A DNA stretch of 42,500 bases from assembly GCA_903772945.1 (NCBI GenBank), contig CAICTM010000019.1, forward strand, positions 1-42,500. Reading direction: 5' to 3'. The notes under the pieces were generated by a model. It saw nothing but the letters and a program-made list of their open reading frames with translations. It ran no database searches and had not been told where the DNA came from. Each line of letters opens with the position of its first letter. Position 1 is the first letter of the stretch. Origin of the DNA: Seminavis robusta (taxonomy: Eukaryota; Bacillariophyta; Bacillariophyceae; Naviculales; Naviculaceae). Positions 11,866 through 21,809 of the stretch are shown in pieces. Position numbers and translations under genes: made by a program.

Positions 11866-12409
11866 ATGGCGTTGTTGCAACGGGCAAGAGCCAGCGGCAG
11901 ATGCCCTCCATCTCTCTTAGCAGAGAATAGAATGCCCCCAGGTGATGGCTTTGAAGCGGCCGTCACGAAGGTACTTGATGTGCAAGGTACGTGTGGAAGA
12001 GCAACGAGAAAGTGGATCCGTTTGTCGCTTGCTGGTTCATTCTTGGAGTGCTTTATCGTTCGTGGCTTGGTATCTCATGCCCTGTTCTTTGCCTTTTTTC
12101 GCTGCGCAGGCGGCCTTTCGCTTACGACGCATGGACAAGTCGCTTCGGATTTCTCGGCTGTCATGAAGGTAAGTTGATGAGGTTGCGGGGAAGGGTCATG
12201 AGACAAGGAAGGACGAAGAGGAGCAAGAGGCCCCGCATAGACGCAGGAAAAAGAAGAACGAACCATTGATAGAACAAGAAAGTCTCGCTGGGTTGCAAGC
12301 TCTACAATCAAGAAGGCGTGGGGCTGAAGGCGCACCGTGGAGCCCGCACGACACTCGACTCTTCAAGATCATCGCTGCCTTTCTGGGCTCGTTCAATCGT
12401 TTGGGATGA
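11866..12409 (+). CDS. Tentative hypothetical gene, 3' structure unresolved
   Basis: The ATG at 11866 has good context (CGACCATGG). It opens a 40-codon exon ending at 11986 before GTACGT. A 123-bp intron to the AG at 12109 joins, in phase, a second exon 12110-12168 (GGLSLTTHGQVASDFSAVMK) ending before GTAAGT. Further on, frame 12176-12409 encodes a basic, plausible C-terminus (HRRRKKKNEPLIEQ ... FKIIAAFLGSFNRLG, stop). I cannot place a convincing acceptor linking the two. The purine-rich segment 12169-12217 makes a poor intron, so the gene may be broken or mis-modelled here. It is divergent from the 10872-11566 gene and shares a promoter region of about 300 bp. No family recognised. Confidence 0.33.
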
Positions 12410-13100
12410 CCAGTAGCAGCAGCGGCGTGGGGTCTTCTAGACCGCGCTTGTTGTGTTTCCTTGTGATCACAGCGATCGAAGGGCAAGGCCGGAACTAGGA
12501 AAGGAGGGTCTGGCCGACGTCTGGTCATATTGACCCAATCAAGAGCGGCGCACTTGGAAATGCCCTTCCTCTACTTCGGGGCATCTGAAGACACCCTGAT
12601 TTGGAATTCACAGGGCAAGGATAGGCTGGGAATTGTTTGCCTCTCTTAGCTGAAGCATGTGTTTCTAGCTAGCTAGCTACTACTACTAGCGTCTTCAGCA
12701 GGGGACTAGCCAACGCAGCTTGGATTGTGCCACGAAACATGCCTCTAGAGGCTTGAATTCATGGGTTCCATCGCTTCGACGAGATGTTACGAGATGAATG
12801 GTTTAGCCGCGTGTCATCTAGGAGCCCCGCTCCATTCTACCTTAGCTATCCGTAGCACACCTCTGGTTCGATGACTTCCTTTCCAACCGAAAGACTCATT
12901 TTCATCACGGAACGGAAACAACGAAAGAAGATCCAACTAGTTTAGTTGTCTTCTCGCGATAGAGGGAAATTGCATCCATGAAAAGCTAGATAGTTCCATA
13001 GGAGCAGGCGCAGGGATATCAACAGAAATTCAAGCCCCTGTTTGAGACCAGTCGACTACCGAGAGTAGGAAAGCTCGAGGATACAGCCCACCCCACCACG
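12410..13100. other. Spacer, no gene seen
   Basis: A (TAGC)n run at about 12666-12682 passes into CTACTACTA. Otherwise there is no coding continuity or RNA signal that I can support. Confidence 0.5.
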
Positions 13101-13108
13101 CAGCGGAC

Positions 13109-13461
13109 ATGCTACGCAAAGCCAACGAAGTAGATCAACGGGATCAGTACGGAATTAGCACCCTGATATCTGCTTGGACATATGCTAGACAAAGTAGAGA
13201 TGAAAAAGCGCTTGCAGAGGGTATCCATACGATAGCTTATGCTCGATCACAAAGCACCACGACAATCTCTGGGGTTCTGCGAATTACAGCATCAGTTTTT
13301 CAGCAAGAACGCTTGTGCCGGACGAAATTTTGTATCTCTGTTGGATGCCAAGGCAGTTTCATTCGATCGCCACGCAGATGCCCAGGTCGACGAAGTCTTC
13401 AATCCGAAAGGTTGCGCTGTTGCTTCCCCCATCTACAAACTGAAATTACAATCAAGATGAC
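13109..13461 (+). pseudogene. Fragment of a protein gene with frame break, ankyrin-like start
   Basis: Frame 13109 to about 13300 reads like one ankyrin-type repeat (NEVDQRDQYGISTLISAW, then helical and charged). After about 13270 the coding-like signal moves to the next frame (FCELQHQFFSKNACAGRNF ... VFNPKGCAVASPIYKL), which stops at 13461. No splice pair obviously repairs the shift. It could be a gene relic or a two-exon gene whose intron I cannot see. No domain is assigned with confidence. Confidence 0.25.
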
Positions 13462-13772
13462 TACCTGAAAGAATCGAAGTAGCAGAATGAACTAGCTAGT
13501 TCCAAAGGCCTGCACCCAAAGGGCCGCAACACACCGGATCCGAAATTTAGTTCCGTCATGGGATCGGTTGAGAGTTCCGCGCATAGTCAAAGCTAGAATG
13601 TAGCTGCAAGGGCCAGATATCCCGCAACAACAACCAACACGACTTCGCGCTGATTCTACGAGCAATGACATCTAGGGGCCTCTTGTCATAGTCCTGATCC
13701 TCTTTGCTGCTGTTGGCTGGAATTGCCTAGATGCGCCTCATGTTCACCGTTTCCTTTCCTCTTTCGGCGTAG

Positions 13773-16582
13773 ATGGCAGAACAGGGTACGGGCGGTGCAT
13801 CCAACGAGGTGCTAGAGTTTCGCCGGTGCATTATCTTGGCAATTGTCGGGTCAACGAATACAGCAAGTCCGTCTTTGAAGGCAGTCCTAGATAACGGTTA
13901 CCTTTCTGCTGTGAAGGTTTGGTATGACCAAATCTTGCAGGGCGCCGTGGGTGAGTTATTTCCTTCAAGTTCATCGTTTCGATCATTGTAAATGTCGCGG
14001 TTTTGCAATGGATCTTCTCTAACGTTAGCGATGTGCTTGGGACAAACGTAGGTGGCGTGGACTTGTTGCTCCACTTGCTCAGCAACATCGTAGACCTGCC
14101 AGTAACTAAGCTGCTAGTCAAGCAATCCGGAATGGGCAAAGCGATAGGATCCATAGAAAAGCACTCGATTTGCGCTGGCACCCCGAATCAATCGGCAATC
14201 ATGGAACGGGTGCACAAAATCAAAGGAGCATGGAATGCCTCTGTGAAGGCTCGAAAGGATAAGGTGCGTAAACAAGCTGATTATTGTTTCGTTTTTGGAA
14301 CCCGAGATCCTTTGGCTTATTTGTGCTTCGAACCCGATTGGGCGCAGGTTCCAGCAGCCTCCCCAAAGCGACAAATTGACGGCACAGGGATCCTATCTGT
14401 GGCGCCGAGCCCTGCCAAGAAAGCCAAGGTCGAGGAGAAAAAGAAGACGAATGCCTTCTCAAGTCTCCTTAAGAAAGTCACCGACTCGACGCCCACGAAA
14501 GTCCCGGCCAGCGCAAGCAATACGCCACTCAGAACACCATCGAAGAGCGGCGTCCTAAACGACACTCCAAGTACGTTATACGGGCTTCCGTCTTCTACTT
14601 TTGCCTTCTCGAGCTCATTTTTCTGTTTCTTGATTCTGTAGGATCCCGAAAGGCGAAGAGGGTCAAGTGGGCTGACCATTTCGGAGGAAATCTTTCCGCT
14701 TCTCGTGTGCTTGACTCTACAGCATCACCGTCACCAGCAGATCCTGCCAAAGTCGTTGATGACTCGAAGGTATCTTGGACCGACAGAAAGAAACGTGATC
14801 GGTTGAAAGAAAAGGAACTGCTTGCCAAGGCAAAGTGAGTGTTTTTTTGGTGCCTGTGCTCTCGTCACCGCTCGTCTTCTTTCGTCAATATCTCATGGTT
14901 GTACAATTGCACTCTTCTTGTACCGTAGGAAGGCAAAGCTTATGGACGATGACAACGACATCGAGACTGTATCGCGCATCAAGCCAACAATGTCGTGGCG
15001 AGTGCCGGCTTTGTTGCCTGAAAACCCCGATGTTGCACAGGCGCAACTAGTCTCGAAACAAATGGAAGTGCAAACTGAGAGGGAAAAGAAAGTTCAAAGG
15101 GTTCGATACGTGTCCGAAGACCAGGTCCCCGCTAGTCCCGCTCCGCTTAGTGATGTCGAGCAGGCACTAGATATGACCTCAGTTGCGTCTGCTGTTGTGG
15201 CATCAATTCCCTTCTTTGTGCCCCAAGCCAGTGCGCCTGCTCCTGCTGTTCCGCCGTCTCCAGCGGCTATTCCGACCCCCTACTCACATCCTCCAAGTCA
15301 TGTACCCGCCCTGCCGAGTGCACCACCTCCAGCGGCATACAATCCGCAACCCCAGAGTGCTCACGAGTCTGCCACCGCCCAAACGGTACAGTCTCTCGGC
15401 TTGCCGATGTTCCTTGTGGGGCAGAATGTACAGGCATTGCAGACTCTAGCAAGTTCTCCTAGTCTCCTTAGCACTTTAGTGGACCCTAATGGTATGTATG
15501 ACCAGCCGCGGCTGATGAGCCTAGTCCAGACGCTGAGTCAAAACGTGGCGCCACCACAGCCTCCTCCGGGAGGGCAGATTGGAGGCTTGCCAGGATACCA
15601 GCCCCCAGCCCCCGCACCTGCACCTCCTAGCTATGGTAGTCAGTCCTATCAGCCTTCTTCGGGAGGTGGAATCTATGGCCCTGCCTCGGCGTCCTCATCG
15701 ACTTCGCCGTATGGACCAGCCTCTGGGTCATCTTTTGGTGGCGGCGGTGGCTTTCCTGGGGGAGGGCCTCGAAACGGAGGGTATCGAGGTGATAGCAACT
15801 CTGATGGGAATCTTCATGTATCTGGCTATGGCCCTTCAGCAACTCAGTCTGATATTATTACACTGTTCGCTCCGTTTGTCAAAGTGGACGAGGTTGTCAT
15901 GAAGGGTACTTTTTCTTTTGTTAATACCAGCGATCCCATGGGTGCACAACAAGCTAGGGAGACCTTGAACGGTGCCATGCTTTGCGGTATGCCTATTCGT
16001 ATCAACATGGCGCAACGACGTGGCCGCGACCCAAGCTTTCCTGGAGGTGGTGGTCCCGCTGGTCCCGGCGGCGGCGGCAACTTTGGCGGAGGCGGTCCTC
16101 GTGGCGGACCCGACATGCCAAAACCGCCTGGCATGGGTCATCGCAATGATATGCCACCATTCCAACAGAAACCCCCTCCGTTTGACCAAGGCGGGCCTCC
16201 TCAGGAAGTTCGGGATGACAGAGGCAACCCCGCCACCAAGAATCTGTTTGTGGCCGGCTATGGCCCTGGAACAACAGAAGTGCAGCTGCGCGAGGTGTTT
16301 GGTCAGTACGCCACAATCGTTGGCGTGGTGACCAAGGGTACGTTTTCCTTTGTCAATACGTCTGACAAGTACGCAGCCGTTCGTGCTCGGGAAGCTCTTT
16401 CTAGCTCTGTGATCAACGGTGGAGTACTGAGAATTAACTTTGCCAAGGAAACGGGGCGACTTGGAACCAGCTTTGATCTTACGTATGGACCAGGTTCAGG
16501 CGGTCCTGGTGGTGGCGGCGGCGGTGGTGGCGGCGGTGGTGGTGGTGGCGGTGGCTCGCACTATGGTCGCGGAGGCTTCTAG
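13773..16582 (+). CDS. PNUTS-like protein: TFIIS-N domain, PP1-docking motif, two RRMs
   Basis: Five exons: 13773-13950, 14052-14263, 14348-14570, 14642-14834 and 14929-16582, giving 819 aa. Residues about 60-130 match a TFIIS N-terminal (LW/TND) domain (LLHLLSNIVDLPVTK, then SGMGKAIGSIEKH and a helix with IKGAWNASVKARK). A basic linker leads to KRVKWAD, with RVKW at about 211-214, a canonical PP1-binding RVxF-type motif. A Pro/Ala-rich stretch follows. Then come two RRM-like domains with RNP2 HVSGYGP and FVAGYGP and RNP1-like KGTFSFVNTS (about 560-632 and 706-775), separated and followed by Gly-rich linkers. TFIIS-N plus RVxF is the architecture of PNUTS (PPP1R10), which directs PP1 to elongating RNA polymerase II. 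The RRMs would replace its RGG/zinc-finger RNA-binding part. Intron 2 (84 bp) is in frame and stop-free, so it might be retained. Confidence 0.88.
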
Positions 16583-17283
16583 AGACCTGAATGGCACCTA
16601 GCTAGCTAGCTGCTCACTGCATACATACTACACATGTACACTCAACAAGCCATTCTTAGATTGCATTCAGAGCAGTAGTAGGCTCTCGTTTAGACAACCC
16701 AACAAAGAAATCAAAGAAAAATCACTAACGAGCCAGCTAGTATTTCATTACCCTTATTATTTTCTCGTTCACGTCACCAGCACTTCAGGCTTGACTAACA
16801 ATCACAACATTACATGGTTTGCTTCCTGGTTACTGCGTGGTACCGGTATGCAGAGGAATCTAGACAGATGTAGTGATACTTTGGACAAGGCAATCATAGC
16901 AAAGATCAAACCAGCTCTAACTACGGTAGCTCCATATGCATCACCTCAACGAAGGGAGACACTTGATTTCTTTCCTTAGCTAGCTTCATTATGCATTCCT
17001 GCTAAATATGATACAGACCCAAGAGAAATCTAATGCGTCAGTGGGGGTGCTGTCCCTGGATCCAAAGAATCTTCCTTGGAATGCCATCAACACCTCATCT
17101 AATCAATCAATCAATATGGCGACCCATCATCGCCAACCAAATCAAATAAATCCAACAGCCGTAGCTATAAAGCTAGCGTTGTCCAATTTCCTTCCACTCT
17201 CTCGTCGTCAATCCACCCATCCATCCATCCATCCATCACCATGATAATACACATCTTTCAATCAATCTTCCAAATACATGCAT
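16583..17283. other. Convergent intergenic region
   Basis: This holds the 3' flanks of two convergent genes. A CTAG run lies at 16596-16610, just after the stop of the upstream gene, and a CCAT tetranucleotide run lies at about 17214-17238. No additional gene is supported. Confidence 0.5.
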
Positions 17284-17562
17284 TTATTTTCCCTTGGCTG
17301 GCTTGCGGTTTCCGCTGTCATCTTCGTCAATCCACATGGCATTGTCCTCGTCATCACGAATGGTGATTTTCTTTCCTTTTCCTCCAAAGACATTGGCGTC
17401 CATGCCTCCCACTATATTGGGTTCTGGTTCCTTTTTCTTGGGCTTGAATCCATCAAAGAGACCCATTTGAAGAGTCGTCGAAGTCGTCTTGACAGGTTGA
17501 GGATGCGCGAAACCGCTGACGGCCACGGCCACAAGAAGAAGGCTAAGGATCGATTTCATCAT
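17284..17562 (-). CDS. Small plastid-targeted-type protein, unknown function
   Basis: Single exon, 92 aa. The N-terminus MMKSILSLLLVAVAVSG is a signal peptide. The predicted cleavage is followed directly by FAHP, resembling the diatom ASA-FAP motif in which Phe at +1 of the transit peptide sends proteins into the secondary plastid. After a Ser/Thr-rich transit-like stretch (about 20-32) the mature part starts near MGLFDGFKPKKK. It contains an IVGGMDANVFGGKGKKIT block and an acidic tail (RDDEDNAMWIDEDD). The Gly-rich centre and acidic end are conserved-looking, but I know no function. Either of the two adjacent ATGs could be used. Confidence 0.8.
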   Translation of the reverse strand: MMKSILSLLLVAVAVSGFAHPQPVKTTSTTLQMGLFDGFKPKKKEPEPNIVGGMDANVFGGKGKKITIRDDEDNAMWIDEDDSGNRKPAKGK

Positions 17563-18050
17563 GGTTGTTTCGTTGTCTGTTTATTTGATATCTTTATGAA
17601 GCTGAATAGCAACCGAAGAAGTGGGGAATGTCCGGAATACCACCGCAGCTTTTGGTTACCGTGTTCATTGAAGCTGTTGGGAGGATCCAAAAGCAAACAG
17701 ACGTTTGTCCAATGAAATGCGTAGATGATGAAGTGATGCCAAGTGTGACGTGGTGGAAAAATGAGATGGGGACGTCTGACAGTTGGGGTGTAAATCATTA
17801 TCAATAGTTTATTGAACAGCGTTATTGATTGTCATACACCCCGCGAGCAATCTCTTAGAAAACAAGCTGCAGGTCTGATCAACATCAGGAAGAACAGACG
17901 ACTCCGTGGACGCCATTGTTTCCTCTCCTGTCTGCTCAGTTCCGCATCTTTTTCTTTGTTTGTGTTGTGCCCATCCATCACTTTTTTGTGTTTCGATCGC
18001 CCTACCGGTGCCCTGTCTGTGCTTTTAAATTTATATTGAATCAATCCATC
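17563..18050. promoter_or_regulatory. Divergent intergenic region
   Basis: Shared upstream region of the small plastid-type gene (-) and threonine deaminase (+). Long pyrimidine runs precede the latter. No specific factor site can be supported. Confidence 0.3.
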
Positions 18051-20204
18051 ATGCTGGGCATTTCCAGAACGACAAGAACTACGGTTGTTTCGACATTGCA
18101 ACGAGGGATCTCGAGGGGCTCTCCTCATCACCGTCTTGGCGGCTGCCTGCTTTGTCCCAATACGACTACTGATACCACACAATGGCCCCGCTTTCAATCC
18201 ACAGCAGCCCAAGCAGACGACGACACTAATAATAATACATCCAGTACCCGACTGTCGACCGAAGATGCCGAAATGATCCGATTTCCCACCAAAGATGGAG
18301 AAGGAAAACCCGTCTTGTTGAATGCCAAGGAACATGCCGTGGGGTACCTTTCCAAAATTCTTAATGCTCGAGTCTACGATGCTGCACAAGAAACGGAATT
18401 GCAACACGCCAAGAATCTATCCGCTGTAAGAAACACAAGAAACAAAAAAGAAGAGACTGATGATGCTCTGCTGCTGTTGGAAAGATGTCAATCTCATTTT
18501 GTACTTGTTTTTTGTTTTGTTTCTGACTGTGTTCCTGAATCCATTATTTTTGTCCTGCCTGCTGGTTTTGCCGCTCTGTTCCACGAATTCCACAATTGTA
18601 TTATTTATATCATCATCAGCAACTACAAAACAAGGTATTTCTGAAACGAGAAGACACACAACAAGTCTTTTCCTTCAAAATTCGGGGTGCCTACAACAGA
18701 ATGGCTCATCTCACAAAGGACCAATTAGCCAGTGGTGTCGTCGCCTGTTCGGCTGGAAATCATGCCCAGGGAGTGGCCATGTCGGCACGAATGTTGGGAT
18801 GTCGAGCCGTCATTGTCATGCCATTGGCCACACCCACCATCAAGGTCAACGCCGTGCGGGTACACGGTGGTCCCACTGTAGAAGTACGATTGTTTGGTAA
18901 CAATTACGACGAGGCTGCTGCCGAAGCCAAACGACTGAAACATGAAGAAGCCATGACATTGATTCATCCATTTGATGACCCCTACGTCATTGCCGGACAG
19001 GGAACCATTGGAATGGAAATTCTCAAAGAATGCGTCACACAACCGCTCGATGCCATTTTTGTGTGTTGTGGTGGTGGAGGCATGTTGGCTGGAATTGCCG
19101 CTTATGTCAAACGCGTCCGACCGACTGTCAAAGTCATTGGTGTGGAAGCCGAAGATGCCGCGGGTATGACGGCGTCGTTGCGAGAGGGACGGGTCGTCAC
19201 ACTGCCCGGGGTGGGGCTCTTTGCCGATGGGGCTGCCGTCAAAACTGTAGGAACGGAAACCTTTCGAGTCTGCAACAAACTGGTCGATGATATGATCACC
19301 GTCAACACGGATCAAATCTGTAATGCCATCAAACTATCATACAACGATGCGTAAGTACCAAACAACACAAAAAACAAACAAAAGCAATCAACAAACAGAG
19401 ACATTAAGGAGGCTGACTTGTCTCCTGTACCTGTCATCATTCTCACAAATATAATATCACAGTCGAGTCGTCTTGGAACCTGCTGGAGCACTGGGAGTGG
19501 CTGGGCTGAAAAAATATGTGGAAGACAATGAAATCACTGGACAAACACTTGTTGCCATCACATCCGGAGCCAACATGGACTTTGATCGATTGCGCTTTGT
19601 ATCCGAACGTGCCGATGGATCCGAAAAGACTCTGGCTGTTACCATCCCAGAGGAACCAGGATCTTTCCGTGCCTTGTATTCCTTGATTTGGCCTCGTAAT
19701 GTGACAGAATTCTCGTACCGTTTCGACACGGACGACCGTGCCCATGTGTTCGTTTCCTTTCAACCCGTCAAGAATATTGAACACGACTTTGAAGCCGTCA
19801 TGGACAGTCTGCAGGAAAATGGTTTTGGATGCTTGGACTTGTCGGAAAATGAATTGGCCAAGGTTCACATTCGTCATTTAGCGGGTGGACGAGCACACGC
19901 AGATCACGAACGTATCTTTCGATTTGATTTTCCAGAAAGTCCGGGTGCGCTGCAACGCTTCTTACTGAGTTTGGATTTCCATTGGAATGTGTCCCTGTTC
20001 CACTACCGAAACCATGGAGACGATTTTGGACGAGTCCTCGTCGGTCTTCAGGTGCCAGAAACATGCGACAAGAATCTAAACAACTTTCTTCGGACACTGG
20101 GGTATCAATACGTGGAGGAAACCAACAATGCAGCATATACCTCATTTCTGAGACACAAGGATTCCGTGGACAGCACGACTCCAAGTGACACAACGAGCGA
20201 CTAA
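18051..20204 (+). CDS. ilvA: Threonine deaminase (biosynthetic L-threonine ammonia-lyase)
   Basis: Three exons: 18051-18425, 18620-19350 and 19463-20204. Introns are 194 and 112 bp, GT-AG. The product is 615 aa. It catalyses PLP-dependent conversion of threonine to 2-oxobutanoate and ammonia, the first committed step of isoleucine synthesis. The catalytic domain has FLKRED and FSFKIRGAYN with the PLP lysine at about K145, and the phosphate-binding GGGG loop at about 276-279. Exon 3 starts in VVLEPAGALG. Two C-terminal ACT-like regulatory domains follow (about 430-505 and 520-600, each with a PExPG motif: PEEPGSFRAL and PESPGALQRF). This is the allosteric form with two ACT-like domains, feedback-regulated by isoleucine and valine. 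The N-terminal 70 residues are Arg/Ser/Thr-rich and look like an organellar presequence. In-frame ATGs upstream of 18051 fit less well. Confidence 0.96.
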
Positions 20205-20710
20205 ACATGTTGATACTTCTTGGTCTAGTAGTAGAAAGCTATTCTCAATTCGCTGTGCATACTAGAAAGAGGAACAAGCTTAAAATAAATTTCTACAGGT
20301 TTTGCTTTGTTTTCGTTTATAGACGGCAAAACACAATTTTTGTGCTGTAGTTTCACTCTCACACAGGCAAGATCGTGCAAATTCATGAACCAACTTTCAA
20401 AGCTGACCTCCACATCCCGTCCATGCACCCACCGCGTTCTCGCCGGTATCCCAGTTGTGTTTGGAAAAGCACGGCGCACCCAACAACACCAACAACATGG
20501 ATAAAATGGTCAAACTATGGCACTCCAATGACCAATTCAAGGTCCTTGCAAAAGGTTTGGTTGCCCTTGACTTGAAGCAATTTACCGTAGTTTTGTTAAA
20601 TTTTCATTCCTGTAATTGATGGATCAAGCCTTCAACCCATGTCAATACATGTATCGCTACAGGTATGTCAGCACATGTTTTTTGTTCAATCTTTGATGCC
20701 AAAACGACAG
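20205..20710. other. Spacer, no gene seen
   Basis: 3' flank of threonine deaminase up to the transposon. Only short open frames without family features. Confidence 0.5.
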
Positions 20711-20712
20711 TA

Positions 20713-21240
20713 CAGTCTACTCGCGCTAATATTACTTATTTAATATTACTTCTCGCTGTTATATTACCTGATTCTTCGGATCCCCCCCCCAGTCCCGCAT
20801 ATCCGTGAATGACGAATGACGTCAGTACGAGCCCGAAGTCATTAGCGCAACCATCGACGAAGAGATTGAAGAGCTCGAAGTTGAAGCAACAGAAGCCGAA
20901 CTGGCTGTGCTTGATGACGAGGAACCGGAACCAGTGGAGATTGATCCGGAACCTGCCGATGTCTTTGCCTCATTTGCCGAAGCTGAAGAAGCACTCAACA
21001 AGCTCTCCAAGAGTGCCTCTGCTTTGGGTATCAACCAGGCGGCCACTGTGCATCTTGACAGGTTTGCCAGGGCATTGAATGTGGCTAGGGCTGCTAGGGC
21101 GGGCAAGCGTAAACGTGACGGCTCTATCCATTCGTACTTTACTAGTGGAAACGGCCCTTGAAAAGCCTAATATTACTTCTCTCTATTATATTACCCGAAG
21201 TCCGAAATCCCCCCCAAGTAATATTAGAGCGAGTTGACTG
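20713..21240 (+). mobile_element. Internally deleted pogo/Tc1-mariner-superfamily DNA transposon
   Basis: The 528-bp element is flanked by TA on both sides (20711-20712 and 21241-21242), as expected of a TA target duplication. The left end reads CAGTCTACTCGCGCTAATAT. The reverse complement of the right end reads CAGTCAACTCGCTCTAATAT. The two agree at 23 of 25 positions, continuing into TACTT. CAGT at the tip is typical of pogo-type elements. A subterminal block of about 45 bp (TAATATTACTTCTC...TTATATTACC, then a C-run) occurs near both ends in the same orientation. The interior retains only the 3' end of a transposase gene. It is non-autonomous, and the near-identical TIRs suggest it is not very old. 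Confidence 0.85.
20820..21161 (+). pseudogene. C-terminal fragment of the element's transposase
   Basis: Open frame of 113 codons starting after an in-frame stop, so there is no proper start. It is acidic first (EEIEELEVEATEAEL), then helical (LNKLSKSASALGI ... LDRFARALNVARAARAG). It ends in a basic patch and RDGSIHSYF, close to the C-terminus. An acidic stretch followed by a basic patch and I-x-x-[YF]-F is the end seen in pogo-like transposases, where that motif is a PCNA-binding PIP-like box. Here the usual first Gln is missing. The DDE catalytic core is absent. Confidence 0.6.
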
Positions 21241-21375
21241 TACTGGTACCTCTCAGACTTGGATACGTACGTGACATTCTGAAAAACAAAAAGCACCCGT
21301 ACCGGAGGGCCTCCGGTGTGTGGACTTTTGGCGATCCGATGCCAAATAACACGACTGGCCTGCTTCCACATTAAA

Positions 21376-21627
21376 GTCGCATGCAGTCGCGCGACTGCTC
21401 AGTCGCGTGCAGATGCGCACAGTCGCGTTAACAGTCGCGTGGAGTCGCGTGGAGTCGCGTGGAGTCGCGATACTTTGTCTAGCTTAAACCAGCTAAAACA
21501 AAGAGCAGTCGCGAGGAGTCGCGTGGAGTCGCGAGAAGTCGCGAATAGTCGTTGTGGCATCCGCGTGGAGTCGCGCGACTGTGCAAAACGACTATTCGCG
21601 ACTTCTCGCGACTCCTCGCGACTCACC
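21376..21627. repeat. AGTCGCG repeat array with perfect 26-bp inverted repeat
   Basis: About twelve exact copies of AGTCGCG lie in the forward direction, many in 10-bp steps as GTCGCGTGGA. They are followed by CGCGACT copies in reverse. The arms 21526-21551 and 21589-21614 are perfect reverse complements over 26 bp with a 37-bp loop. The array ends 182 bp before the start codon of the LRR membrane protein. It could therefore influence that promoter, which is inference. Confidence 0.75.
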
Positions 21628-21809
21628 AACTTTTGGGTTAAGCCGTGACGTCATCAGGTAGTCACCGGAGGCCCTCCCGGTGGCGAGTCCACCATTTTGC
21701 TTCTCCAGCTCAGCTTCTTTCGCTCTCCCTCCCTCCCATTGCCAAACCCTTCCACCACAAGAAAGGAAAAGTCCTTCCCAGTGACAGGAGAAAAGCCTCA
21801 ACCACAACG

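Noticed and set aside
11368..12177. 269-codon plus-strand open frame
   Set aside because: Most of it is antisense to the first exon and intron of the 10872-11566 gene. Only the 11866-12168 part, with its own ATG and splice sites, is kept.
18725..19315. 196-codon minus-strand frame
   Set aside because: Antisense to the threonine deaminase catalytic domain; no domain features.
21376..21627. CRISPR-like array
   Set aside because: Repeat units are 7-10 bp and contiguous or irregular, with no unique spacers of constant length, and the DNA is clearly eukaryotic.
21645..21809. Upstream in-frame ATG for the LRR protein (55 extra residues)
   Set aside because: The extension is compositionally unlike the protein and sits next to the repeat array. 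The ATG at 21810 begins the typical hydrophilic N-terminus.
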